Positions 46,145 to 55,610 of a stretch of 64,000 bases of DNA are shown here, in pieces (positions within the stretch are counted from its first letter, which is position 1; each line of letters opens with the position of its first letter). The DNA comes from an uncultured Opitutaceae bacterium (lineage in GTDB: Bacteria > Verrucomicrobiota > Verrucomicrobiia > Opitutales > Opitutaceae): positions 2,303,627 through 2,367,626 of the forward strand of contig OX638348.1 in assembly GCA_951813085.1 (NCBI GenBank). Direction: 5' to 3'. The notes beneath the pieces were generated by a model. It saw nothing but the letters and a program-made list of their open reading frames with translations, had not been told where the DNA came from and ran no database searches. The position numbers were made by a program, and so were the translations under genes.

Positions 46145-49100
46145 ATGAAAATACACCTCTCCCTACTGCTCGCTACCCTTTTCGCAGCGCTCAGCGTTCA
46201 AGCGGCCGACCCAATTCGGGTGTTTATCCGGGCTGGAGAAAAAACCCACGCTCCAGGCGCTCACGAGCATCCGCAATTTTTGAAAAATTGGACCACTCTG
46301 CTGGAAGAACGCGGCGCCGTTTGCCGCGGTGGCCTCGACTTCCCAACGAAAGCCCAACTCGCAGAAACCGATGTGCTCATCCTCAACGCGAAGGAAGCCG
46401 GAAATATCGAGGGTGAAGATAGGAGCAATTTGACTGCCTATCTAAAGCGAGGAGGAGGCATTGTAGTCATTCATGCAGGAGCCGTATCCCGCGATCCGGA
46501 TTGGTATAAGGACATTGTAGGTGGATCATGGAGACACGGGACGACCAAATTCCTGGAGGCGCCCATGAGTCTCTATTTCACCAACATTCCTAATCCCATC
46601 ACCAAGGACGTATCCAATTTTGATCTAGAAGACGAGATCTACTACGACATGGATATCCATCCAAATGCGACCGTACTCGCAACTGCCTACACCCCAAAAG
46701 CAATCGACACTAAGGGAAGAGGAAATCAGGCCGCCCAGCAACGCGCTGCTGAATACGTCGCTAAGAAAAAAGGCGTGAACATCTATGATATCCAGCCGCA
46801 GATCTGGACTTACGAAAATCAGATTGGCGATGGCGAAACATATCGGTCTTTCGTACATATCCCAGGCCATTGGAACAAGAATTTCGAGCATACAGGCGTT
46901 AAGGCTATGCTTTTGCGAGGGATCGCATGGGCAGCGAAAAGAGACGATGTGGACATACTCTGCAAGGCGGACGAGCTCGGTGAGAATCTTCGCTATGTCG
47001 AAGGAGGCGTTCCACATCCCGAGAAGCTGACCGACTATCTGAACGTCCATCCTGAATTCGAAATCTCCTTGGTAGCCTCGGAGCCGCTCATCAATAATCC
47101 CATGAATATCGATTGGGATGAGAAGGGTCGCCTTTGGGTCGCGGAAACGCCGGAATATCCAAATGGCCTTCGCACGTTGAATGTACCTGCCTGGATGGAC
47201 TCGGGCTCGCTTAAGCCGGGTGTATATGATCGCGATCCGCTTGACAGGATCAGCATACTTTCGGACACCGATGGCGACGGGGTTATGGATTCCAAGAAAG
47301 TCTTCGCGGACAAGCTCGAGCTCGTAAACAGTTTCGTCTTCTACAAGAATGGCGTTATCGCTGCCAGCGCTCCAGACATTTGGTTCCTCGAGGACACGGA
47401 CGGTGACGACGTTGCCGACAAGCGGACAAAGCTCTACACCAATCTAGGGATTCGCGATACCCATGCCGTTATAAACAACCTGCACTACGCTGCGGATGGC
47501 TGGGTGTATGCATCTCATGGATACTCTTCTTCCGATAATGTTACTTCTGGAGATGGAAAAATCGATTTCGGTTCCAGCGACAATGGTATCGTTCGGTTTC
47601 GTCCTGATGGAAGCGCCTACGAGCAATACGCCAATCGCAACGGCAATACCTGGGGCATTGATACCACCATGGCGGGAGAAGTATTCTACACGCAACCCAC
47701 CACCGGCAATCCGCTTGTACACGTCGTAGTCCCCGAGCCAATACTCGCCAAAGGCAAGCTGCCCGGCGTCAGAGGAACCGTCGGCCTACTCCCCGGCGAA
47801 CGCACTTATCCCTCAATGCAATGGGAACAGCAAGCCTACGTGCAAATCGATCAAGTCGGGCGGTTCACTGCAGGAGCCGGCACGATCATTTACGAAGGAG
47901 GCGCTTGGCCCGAAAAATGGAATCATGCCTACTTCACGAGCGAACCTACCTTGAACATCATCAGCCAATTCAATGTGGCTAAGGATGGAACGAGCTATCG
48001 AGCGACACGAGAAGCTGGCCGTGAACAAACGGAATTCATCACCAGCGAGAATCTCTGGTTTCGACCCATTGAGGTCACGGTTGGCCCCGATGGAGCGATG
48101 TACCTCGTCGACTTTTGCAATCAAGCCATCATCCACAACGATACTCGGGGACCTGTCCACGGACCCGCCAATGCCGCCGTGCGACCTGACCGCGACCATT
48201 ACTACGGGCGTATTTGGAAAGTGCAGCACAAGAATGCGAAATCCGTTGGTCCTGCCGCCCTGAACAGTGGCGACGTCGTCGCGCTCAAGAAAGCAGCCCA
48301 AAGCGAAAACGAGCAGATTCGTAGCACGGCTCAGCGGTTGCTACGCGACAACCATGGGGCTCCTACCGAGTTTGTCGGCAGCGATGCCGTAAGGGCCCAT
48401 GAGATTGCAAGCAAGGAAAGCGATCCTGCAAAAATAGTCGCCCAAGCAAAAGCTGCATCCGACGACTGGACCTTGTCCGCCCTCGTCGCTGCCTCTTCGG
48501 ATCGAGCGATACCCATTATTGAGGCTGCGCTGGATACGGACCCTAATGAAACCTTGGTTGCCTTCACGAGCGCTCTTGCCCCCGCTGCTCTTGCTCAAGG
48601 GGACGCGACATCCAATGCGGCGAGGCTATTGAAATCCTGCGGAAGCGCGAGCGACCAAGCGGCTCCTATCAAGGGCGCAGTCCTAAGAGCGCTCGCGGAA
48701 AACGTCCAAGATCCGCCAACCTTCAATGCCACCTTGAGACGGGCGCTCGTCTCGTTGCTGAATGACGACCAGTCCCGGGTACTTGCCCTGCCGATGGCCA
48801 TTCGCTGGGACAAGAATGGGGCCCTTTCTAAGCAAACGAGCGGCATTACAACGGCCTTGATCGCGAGCTTAGCCAATAGCGCTCTATCCGATGACCGACG
48901 CGCCAATATCGCAAGAAGCTTAGCGAGTATTCAAACTTCGAATCCTAGCATACTAAAAACCATCTCAAGCATTATCGATGGATCCAGCAGTGAATCACTC
49001 AAGCGACAACTCATTAGCGCTATTGGCTCCGTTGAGGGGGACGCCTTGGGCAAAGCCCTTTTGGATCAATTTACTAAGCTCGAAGGCGCTTTGAAACTTC

Positions 49101-50488
49101 ATACCTTCGATCAAATTGTGAAACGGCCCGCCTGGACTCAAGCGTTGCTCAAGCTGCTGGATCAAGGTGATCTCTCCCCTGCTGACCTCGGAGTCGGCAA
49201 CCTCGCCCGTCTCCGCACGCACCCAAATCGGAACACTGCACGGGCTTCCCAGCGCTTGCTCGACCGAATTGCGCCCGTGAGCTCGGAAAAGGATGAGCTC
49301 ATTGCGCGATTGATACCTGAGGTAGAAAAACCAGGGGATATCGAAAACGGTAAAGTTCTATTCGGAGCCTGCGTGGTTTGTCACAAACTGGGTGATTCAG
49401 GAGTGGCGATTGGGCCAGCATTGGACGGCATGGCATCGCATGGGGCAGCTGAGCTCCTCGGACAGATCATCGATCCCAATCGCCAGGTGGAACAAAACTA
49501 CTGGGCCCACAATATCACTACAAAGAGCGGGGAAACCTTTGTTGGTGTCATTTCGACCGAGAATGATGCATCCATTACGCTGGCAACCCAAGCCGGCGTA
49601 AAGGAGATCGCAAAGTCCGATATCTCAGCGCGTGAAAACACCAAGCGCAGCCTGATGCCAGAGGGGTTCGAAGCGTTGGGTGCCGCTGGACTCCGCGATC
49701 TACTCGCCTACATCGTCGCTCAAGCAGGGCCCGAAGCAGCAGCACCTGCTCCTGCCCAACCAAAGAAGCCCGCTCCAATTCTCAATCGTCGCGTAATCCC
49801 TCCACCCATTCCAGCCACTCCCGTACAATGGGAAGCGGGAAAGACTTCAGTACTCATCATTGGTGGCGGAAGCGCGCACAAGTTTCACGAATTCTTCGGA
49901 AAGTCTGATACCAAGACTCTGGAAGAAGCGGGCCTCACCGTTCACTATACCGAGGACAATACCCAAGCCACCCAAGAGCTCGCCAACGCAGATGTCGCCA
50001 TCATTAGCGTCAATCGCAAGGATTTCGACATCCCTGCCTATCGCAAAGCGCTCATGGACCGCGTCGATTCAGGCAAAGGAGTGATCATGCTGCATCCAGG
50101 AACTTGGTACGGATACAGGGAATGGCCCGAACTCAATATGAAGATCGTCGGAGGCGGCACACGTGGCCATGACAAGCTGGGACCCATGGGAGTGCGAGTC
50201 GTCAACAAACGCCACCCTATCATGAAGGGGGTTTCCTCTGAATTTGAGCTCGTCGACGAGCTCTATATGATGAATGCAGGCGGCGCTCCCAAGGAAGCCG
50301 CCAAGATTCGCGTGCTCGCGGAATCGAGCGTTAGCGTAAAATCTGGCAAACGGCATCCCGTAGTCTGGACTACGCAACACCCGAAGGCACGAATCGTAGG
50401 CATTACGCTTGGTCACGACGAACGAGCCCACGACCATCCCGACTATCGGAAAATCCTAGCCAACGCGGCCAAATGGGTCGCCCGTTAA
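46145..50488 (+). CDS. ThuA - PVC dehydrogenase - HEAT - cytochrome c - ThuA fusion protein
   Basis: 1447 residues from ATG 46145 (signal peptide MKIHLSLLLATLFAALSVQA). Residues about 22-250 are a ThuA domain (HAPGAHEHPQFLKNW, GGGIVVIHAGAVSRDPDWYKDIVGGSW). Residues about 290-690 are the PVC dehydrogenase propeller (DWDEKGRLWVAETPEYPNG, DTDGDGVMDSKK). Helical repeats follow to about 1040. The heme site is C1076-VVCH with IGPALDGMASHG and SLMPEGFEALG. After a Pro/Ala linker (about 1190-1235), a second ThuA domain closes the protein (GVIMLHPGTWYGYREWPE, GHDERAHDHPDY). It should be periplasmic. It is likely coexpressed with the Tm-1 cluster upstream and convergent with the protease gene. Confidence 0.88.
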   Translation: MKIHLSLLLATLFAALSVQAADPIRVFIRAGEKTHAPGAHEHPQFLKNWTTLLEERGAVCRGGLDFPTKAQLAETDVLILNAKEAGNIEGEDRSNLTAYLKRGGGIVVIHAGAVSRDPDWYKDIVGGSWRHGTTKFLEAPMSLYFTNIPNPITKDVSNFDLEDEIYYDMDIHPNATVLATAYTPKAIDTKGRGNQAAQQRAAEYVAKKKGVNIYDIQPQIWTYENQIGDGETYRSFVHIPGHWNKNFEHTGVKAMLLRGIAWAAKRDDVDILCKADELGENLRYVEGGVPHPEKLTDYLNVHPEFEISLVASEPLINNPMNIDWDEKGRLWVAETPEYPNGLRTLNVPAWMDSGSLKPGVYDRDPLDRISILSDTDGDGVMDSKKVFADKLELVNSFVFYKNGVIAASAPDIWFLEDTDGDDVADKRTKLYTNLGIRDTHAVINNLHYAADGWVYASHGYSSSDNVTSGDGKIDFGSSDNGIVRFRPDGSAYEQYANRNGNTWGIDTTMAGEVFYTQPTTGNPLVHVVVPEPILAKGKLPGVRGTVGLLPGERTYPSMQWEQQAYVQIDQVGRFTAGAGTIIYEGGAWPEKWNHAYFTSEPTLNIISQFNVAKDGTSYRATREAGREQTEFITSENLWFRPIEVTVGPDGAMYLVDFCNQAIIHNDTRGPVHGPANAAVRPDRDHYYGRIWKVQHKNAKSVGPAALNSGDVVALKKAAQSENEQIRSTAQRLLRDNHGAPTEFVGSDAVRAHEIASKESDPAKIVAQAKAASDDWTLSALVAASSDRAIPIIEAALDTDPNETLVAFTSALAPAALAQGDATSNAARLLKSCGSASDQAAPIKGAVLRALAENVQDPPTFNATLRRALVSLLNDDQSRVLALPMAIRWDKNGALSKQTSGITTALIASLANSALSDDRRANIARSLASIQTSNPSILKTISSIIDGSSSESLKRQLISAIGSVEGDALGKALLDQFTKLEGALKLHTFDQIVKRPAWTQALLKLLDQGDLSPADLGVGNLARLRTHPNRNTARASQRLLDRIAPVSSEKDELIARLIPEVEKPGDIENGKVLFGACVVCHKLGDSGVAIGPALDGMASHGAAELLGQIIDPNRQVEQNYWAHNITTKSGETFVGVISTENDASITLATQAGVKEIAKSDISARENTKRSLMPEGFEALGAAGLRDLLAYIVAQAGPEAAAPAPAQPKKPAPILNRRVIPPPIPATPVQWEAGKTSVLIIGGGSAHKFHEFFGKSDTKTLEEAGLTVHYTEDNTQATQELANADVAIISVNRKDFDIPAYRKALMDRVDSGKGVIMLHPGTWYGYREWPELNMKIVGGGTRGHDKLGPMGVRVVNKRHPIMKGVSSEFELVDELYMMNAGGAPKEAAKIRVLAESSVSVKSGKRHPVVWTTQHPKARIVGITLGHDERAHDHPDYRKILANAAKWVAR

Positions 50489-50498
50489 GACCGGGCTA

Positions 50499-51620
50499 TC
50501 ATTCAGAAACCGCAACGACCTCAACTAATCCGGAACGTTCTTCACCGTCTCTTAGGAAGACGAGATCTACGGAGTCACCAGGACTTATTTCATCGAAGGC
50601 ATTGTACATGTCGTCGTAGTTGCTGATTGGATTCCCATCGATCGATACGATGATGTCGCCTAATATGATACGTCCGTATTGGTCACGCGAGGTCCCTCGC
50701 ATACCGAACTTTTCAGCGGGGGAGTTCGGATACACCTCTTGAACCACAACTCCATCAACTCCGATTGATTGGGTAATTCGGTCAGGGAATATCGATATGC
50801 CAACGCCAGACTGAACAGATCTTCCGTATTGAATTATTTGATTCACGATTCGATCGATGGTATTCGAAGGTACAGCGAATCCAATGCCAGTAGTATTTCT
50901 CAAGATAAGGGTGTTCATCCCGATCAGCTGTCCACGGCTATCCAGCAACGGCCCTCCAGAGTTTCCAAGGTTGATAGCGGCATCGGTTTGAATCATATCG
51001 CGAATCGTAATGCCCTCCACTATCGAATTCATGCTACGGCCCAGAGCGGAGACACTCCCAACCGTCAAGGTATGATCCAATCCATGTGGATTCCCTATCG
51101 CGATCGCCTTCTGTCCCACTCGCGCTTCAGCGGAATTCGCCACCTTGTCGCCAAACGGAACTACGTTCGTTCGCTTCAAATCAATCTTTAGCACTGCCAA
51201 ATCCTTGCGCGGCTCTACCCCGATGGTTTGAGCATTGTAGGTTTTGCCATCGATCAGGGTCACAGCTACGCGGTTGGCTCCTTGAACGACATGGTAGTTT
51301 GTCACGATATGACCGGCTCGATCCCATAAGAACCCCGATCCCGCTTCAACCTCCAGTACGTTGAATGAAAAATAGGATTCGCGCCTTTTTTGTAGGTTGT
51401 GAACAAATACAACTGCGGGCGAGGCTTCTTGAAATACGCTAATGGTGTTGCGCTCATACTCCAATAGATCGCTTGGGACATCATTCAATCGAGATCCAGC
51501 CGTCATCCCCTCATCCGTTTTAGCAAAGAATGCCTTGTAAATAACGCTGAACGCAAATAGCGCGAACGCGGCCACGACGAACGTATAGATAAATCTCAAG
51601 AAGCTATTGCTTTGAACCAT
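50499..51620 (-). CDS. DegS/HtrA-like trypsin-type serine protease with PDZ
   Basis: 373 residues from ATG 51620. One N-terminal membrane anchor (FLRFIYTFVVAAFALFAFSVIY) points to a periplasmic domain. The catalytic triad is visible: His110 (GHIVTNYHVV), Asp140 (KDLAVLKID), Ser221 (NLGNSGGPLLD). A single C-terminal PDZ domain follows (VVQEVYPNSPAEKFGMRGT, GDIIVSIDGNPISNYDDMYNAFDEI). DegS-like proteases cut regulators or misfolded proteins in envelope stress. It is convergent with the fusion gene at 50488 and divergent from the Fur-family gene. Confidence 0.92.
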   Translation of the reverse strand: MVQSNSFLRFIYTFVVAAFALFAFSVIYKAFFAKTDEGMTAGSRLNDVPSDLLEYERNTISVFQEASPAVVFVHNLQKRRESYFSFNVLEVEAGSGFLWDRAGHIVTNYHVVQGANRVAVTLIDGKTYNAQTIGVEPRKDLAVLKIDLKRTNVVPFGDKVANSAEARVGQKAIAIGNPHGLDHTLTVGSVSALGRSMNSIVEGITIRDMIQTDAAINLGNSGGPLLDSRGQLIGMNTLILRNTTGIGFAVPSNTIDRIVNQIIQYGRSVQSGVGISIFPDRITQSIGVDGVVVQEVYPNSPAEKFGMRGTSRDQYGRIILGDIIVSIDGNPISNYDDMYNAFDEISPGDSVDLVFLRDGEERSGLVEVVAVSE

Positions 51621-51837
51621 TTCGCTGGAATCTCTTTCTAGGGACAGATTACAAAACCTATTTGGACACAAGATCAAGACATGGTGATCCATGGAATCGG
51701 ATGAAAGCCTCGAGCGCTAGCGGATTCCGTCCGAGGCATGCTCCATCGACATCTAGTTTTTCGGGCGCTCCCCTACAAATCAAGGTTGCGATAAAGCATT
51801 GTGCTTCTTCAGCGAAAGGGTCAGGATCGTGGTTAGA

Positions 51838-52263
51838 ATGCCTTCATCTAATCACAGATTCGATACTGCCATCTCCAGCCTGAAAAAGGAAAAACTGCGC
51901 ATTACGGAACCGCGAAAAGCGCTTCTCCAACTTCTAGTAGAAGTTTCTAAGCCCTTGTCAGCTGAGGAGTTGCATGAAAATCTCGGATCAGATCACTTCG
52001 ATCTGGTAACCGTCTACCGAAACCTTGAGGCCTTTGAAAATGCAGGGATCGCTAACCGGATACCCACGGAGTCGGGCAAGTCGCTGTACGAGCTAAACGC
52101 GGAGCAGCACCATTATCACCACATTATCTGTCGCAAATGCCACCACACGGAGAAGCTGGATTCCTGCGAAGTGATGAAGCTTGAAACGCTCGCTAAGGAC
52201 CTCGGCTATTCCGAAATTACCCATGTTCTAGAGCTTTATGGAGTTTGCGAGAATTGCCGCTAG
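51838..52263 (+). CDS. Fur-family transcriptional regulator
   Basis: 141 residues from ATG 51838. ATG-like 51799 gives an extra 13 residues without family similarity. The winged helix reads LRITEPRKALLQLLVEVSKPLSAEELHENL and DLVTVYRNLEAFENAGIANRI. Metal-binding features: HHYHHIICRKCHH and a C-terminal CENC, giving the four-Cys structural zinc site. It represses metal or peroxide response genes. Which of Fur, Zur or PerR it is cannot be told from the sequence. It is divergent from the HtrA-like gene and eight bases from the end of the type II secretion remnant. Confidence 0.9.
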   Translation: MPSSNHRFDTAISSLKKEKLRITEPRKALLQLLVEVSKPLSAEELHENLGSDHFDLVTVYRNLEAFENAGIANRIPTESGKSLYELNAEQHHYHHIICRKCHHTEKLDSCEVMKLETLAKDLGYSEITHVLELYGVCENCR

Positions 52264-52271
52264 CTCGATCT

Positions 52272-53180
52272 CTAGTTCATCATGTTCGTAATTCCGTCAA
52301 AATAGCCCTTGTAGAAGCTAACTACTTTGAACGCCACAAAGCCAGCGACGACAAGGAACATAAGTTGCGGATACACCAGCGTAGCCAGGAACAAGCGTTT
52401 CCTCGCCAATCCTGAGTAGGTTCCGCGGCCCGACCGATATTCTCGTCGAGGGGCCCCGTTCTTTCACCTATAGCGTAATGCTGCCTCAATTCCTTCGGAA
52501 AGCCTCCACGATCAGTGAGGGCGCCGCTCGCAGGGTTTCCCGCCCGAATCGCTGCGATTGAGTTCACTCCCTCCTTATCAAGTCGGGAGCTATCGGCAGA
52601 ATCGAGCGCCCATTGCCAGCATAAATCTACCTGGACACCCCGATTTCAAGCAGGCCGCAAACGTCCTGCAAAAACGAGAAAGGTCTCGATTTCTTGAATA
52701 CGATCGTATAATCGGGACGAGCGCCTCAACCCGTTTCTTGAACCTTGGGAACAGTCTAAACAAGATTCCAAATGCCAACAAGGACGCCCAAAGAGGCACA
52801 ACTATCAATCCTACGCTGACCAAGTAGGCTTCAACATTTCCATCCATCAAGTAGTTCGCCGGGAATATCAGGGACCCCAAATGCAAAATTCCCAGAGGAT
52901 ACAAGGCGGCTAGCGTGACGCGACTTTTGAAGCTCGCGCTTTCCTTCCTCACTTCGCCCAATTCCTTGAACGCATGCGGTAAATTGCCCGATCGTTCCGC
53001 GGCGCCTAAAATTGAAAGTTCACCTGCTTGAAGGAACGGGCACAAATCCCGCAACGCCGATTCCCAGTTAGATCCCCCTTCTAACCGGCCTTTGAGCGAC
53101 TCGCGTACCATTCGCGGGATTCCGTCGGACAAGCCAACTGCCTCGGAAGCGCCGAAACCCGACCCAAGCGATTCCGGCAA
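52272..53180 (-). pseudogene. Type II secretion/pilus F-domain (GspF/PilC-like) protein, frameshifted
   Basis: The frame 52590-53180 shows a T2SF domain (CPFLQAGELSILGAAERSGNLPHAFKELGEV, then a membrane stretch) and the start of a second (LSRFCRTFAACLKSG). The other frame continues as VDLCWQWALDSADSSRLDKEGVN and GFPKELRQHYAIGERTG after a shift near 52635. A second shift near 52430 restores the membrane end FLVVAGFVAFKVVSFYKGYFD, up to a TAG at 52272. Complete it would span about 300 residues, short for GspF, and no other secretion gene is near. It looks decayed. T2SF proteins are inner-membrane platform proteins of secretion or pilus machines. Confidence 0.7.
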
Positions 53181-53302
53181 ATCGAAAAATCAAGAAGAAA
53201 TACGTCTATCTGAAGGTCAGGCCATCGAATTGGACTTCGACGCTGATCGACCTAAACTTAAAACTCAATGTATAACTCAAGCGCATCGAACGCATAGGAA
53301 GC

Positions 53303-54034
53303 TTATTTCTGTCCATAGTAGGCGTTCGCTCCGTGCTTGCGCAAGTAGTGCTTGCCTAGCTGGGCTTGAGATAAAGGCATAGCCGAATCGTTGAGGATTC
53401 GAGTTTTCATCGCCATCTCCGCAATAATTTCCAAGGCGAAGGCTGTCTCTACCGCTTTGGAACCGCTAGATCCCCAAACAAAGGGGGCATGCCCATGGAA
53501 AAGGACGGCATTCACTAAGTTGGGATCCAAATCCTCGAATCGCTCAACTATGACATTGGCGGTTTCCCATTCGTAATGGCGTTCAATCTCACTAGCGGAT
53601 ATCGGCCGGGTCACAGGCACCTCGCCATAGAAATAGTCCGCGTGCGTCGTACCCATGCAGGGAATGGGGCGGCCCGCTTGGGCAAATGCGGTTGCATTTC
53701 TGGAGTGGGTATGAACCACTGCGCCGATGTCATCGAATGCTTGATACAGCCTCACGTGCGTAGGCGTATCCGAAGACGGCCTCAATGATCCTTCCACCAT
53801 TGCGCTTTTCAGGTCCATATTGAACTCCGCATCGGGCTGCGCATCGAGCTTGAGAACGCATATATCTTCTGGAGCTAGGGACTCGTACGACACTCCACTG
53901 GGCTTTATTGCGACAACTCTTCGATCGCGATCGACAATCGAAACGTTTCCGAAGGTTAGATCTACGATATTTCTGGCTGGAAGCGCTTTGTTCGCTTCGC
54001 AACACGACTCCTTCAATGCTTGGTACTCGCTCAT
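53303..54034 (-). CDS. araD: L-ribulose-5-phosphate 4-epimerase
   Basis: 243 residues, the family's usual length. It converts L-ribulose 5-phosphate to D-xylulose 5-phosphate. Class II aldolase/epimerase features: NIVDLTFGNVSIVDRDRRVVAIKPSGVSYE, the zinc-ligand HTHSRNATAFAQAG, CMGTTHADYFYGEVP and LFHGHAPFVWGSSG. It is the last gene of the araB-araA-araD unit, 20 bases after araA. The upstream part of the unit and the order are consistent with arabinose catabolism. Confidence 0.93.
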   Translation of the reverse strand: MSEYQALKESCCEANKALPARNIVDLTFGNVSIVDRDRRVVAIKPSGVSYESLAPEDICVLKLDAQPDAEFNMDLKSAMVEGSLRPSSDTPTHVRLYQAFDDIGAVVHTHSRNATAFAQAGRPIPCMGTTHADYFYGEVPVTRPISASEIERHYEWETANVIVERFEDLDPNLVNAVLFHGHAPFVWGSSGSKAVETAFALEIIAEMAMKTRILNDSAMPLSQAQLGKHYLRKHGANAYYGQK

Positions 54035-54054
54035 TTATCGTCTACTCAACTGGA

Positions 54055-55572
54055 TTAACCTGCGAACGAAAATCCTCGGTTCACGTGGTAAAACGATTCG
54101 TTCAATCGAAGTTCTTTCCTAAGTTCGCTTAGGCTAGAATCGGCGCCGATGTGAACCATCTCTATTCCCGCAATCGAAGCGAGATCTTCCATCGCCTCAG
54201 CGTCAAGGGACTTGCTGAAAACAGGGTGGTGCGAACCACCCGCATACATCCACGACGCGGCCGATGTCTTGAAGTCTGGTCGCGGCTCCCAAACGGCTCT
54301 TGCTACCGGTAGATTGGGAAGAGGCTCATCCGGCTCAACGACATCGACATCGTTCACTACGAGTCGAAACCGATTGCCGAGATCCACAATAACCGCATTG
54401 ATCGCGGGCCCTGGAGCCACGTCGAATACAAGCCTCACGGGATCTTCCTTCCCCCCTATTCCTAAGGGATGAATTTCTAGTTTTGGTTTTTCGGCTGCTA
54501 TTGTGGGGCATATTTCGAGCATATGCGATCCAAGCACCTTAGTTCCCTCTGGGTGGAGGTGATACGTATAGTCCTCCATAAACGAGGTTCCTTCATCAAG
54601 GTCCTCTCCCATGACTTTCATAAGGTATACCAATGCGGCCGTCTTCCAATCGCCTTCAGCGCCAAACCCATAGCCATCGCGCATCAATCGCTGCACCGAT
54701 AGCCCCGGCAGCTGCTTAAGGCCTCTCAAATCTTCAAACGTAGTTGTGAAAGCAGATGCATTGGTGTCCTTCAGGAAGGCTCGCAAGCCCAACTCGATTC
54801 GCGCTCCATCACGCAAGGATTCGCGGCGCTTGCCTCCTCTCTTAAGCGCTTCCACAAGTTCGTATTCATCTTCATATTCCGCGCATAATGCATCGACGTC
54901 CGAATCCATCTGCCCATTCACGAATTCAACGAGATCGCCGACTCCGTAACCATTGACCGAAAAACCGAATCGAGACTCCGCTCCTACCTTGTCTCCCTCA
55001 GTAACGGACACTTCGCGCATATTGTCTCCGATTCGGACTACTTTCGCTCCTTGAATCGAATGCCATCCTTTAGCCGCGCGCGTCCAGGCGCCAATCCTCT
55101 CGTGTACTTCTGAATCTTGCCAATGCCCTACAACGACTTTTCGCTCCAATCGCATTCTAGCGCACATGAAACCGAACTCGCGATCGCCATGCGCGGATTG
55201 ATGGAGGTTCATGTAGTCCATATCGATCGCATTCCACGGCAAGTCTCGGTGGAACTGCGTGTGAAGATGGAGCAATGGCTTATTCAGCAGGCTCAATCCA
55301 CCAATCCACATCTTCGCGGGCGAGAACGTATGGCACCAGACTACCAAGCCGATACACGACTGACTATCGTTCGCCTCCATGCAAATGGAGCGAATCGATT
55401 CCGGAGTCTCTCCGACTCTCTTGAAAACCACCTTTGCAGGAATCGAACGAGAATGGTTCAGGGCATTCGCGACCTCTTGGGAATTCGATGCCACCTGCGC
55501 CAGCGCGTCCGGACCATACAGGTGTTGCGACCCCGTCACCAGCCATAGTTCCAATTGAGTCCGATCTTTCAT
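54055..55572 (-). CDS. araA: L-arabinose isomerase
   Basis: 505 residues, the usual size. Opening [20 protein letters not shown], then [52 protein letters not shown], and metal-site regions [25 protein letters not shown] and HHPVFSKSL. It isomerises L-arabinose to L-ribulose using Mn2+. It lies between araB and araD, spaced 38 and 20 bases, so cotranscribed. Cytoplasmic. Confidence 0.95.
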   Translation of the reverse strand: MKDRTQLELWLVTGSQHLYGPDALAQVASNSQEVANALNHSRSIPAKVVFKRVGETPESIRSICMEANDSQSCIGLVVWCHTFSPAKMWIGGLSLLNKPLLHLHTQFHRDLPWNAIDMDYMNLHQSAHGDREFGFMCARMRLERKVVVGHWQDSEVHERIGAWTRAAKGWHSIQGAKVVRIGDNMREVSVTEGDKVGAESRFGFSVNGYGVGDLVEFVNGQMDSDVDALCAEYEDEYELVEALKRGGKRRESLRDGARIELGLRAFLKDTNASAFTTTFEDLRGLKQLPGLSVQRLMRDGYGFGAEGDWKTAALVYLMKVMGEDLDEGTSFMEDYTYHLHPEGTKVLGSHMLEICPTIAAEKPKLEIHPLGIGGKEDPVRLVFDVAPGPAINAVIVDLGNRFRLVVNDVDVVEPDEPLPNLPVARAVWEPRPDFKTSAASWMYAGGSHHPVFSKSLDAEAMEDLASIAGIEMVHIGADSSLSELRKELRLNESFYHVNRGFSFAG

Positions 55573-55610
55573 TGCGTGACTATTTCAGTTGGACGATCGA
55601 AGCCCAATTC

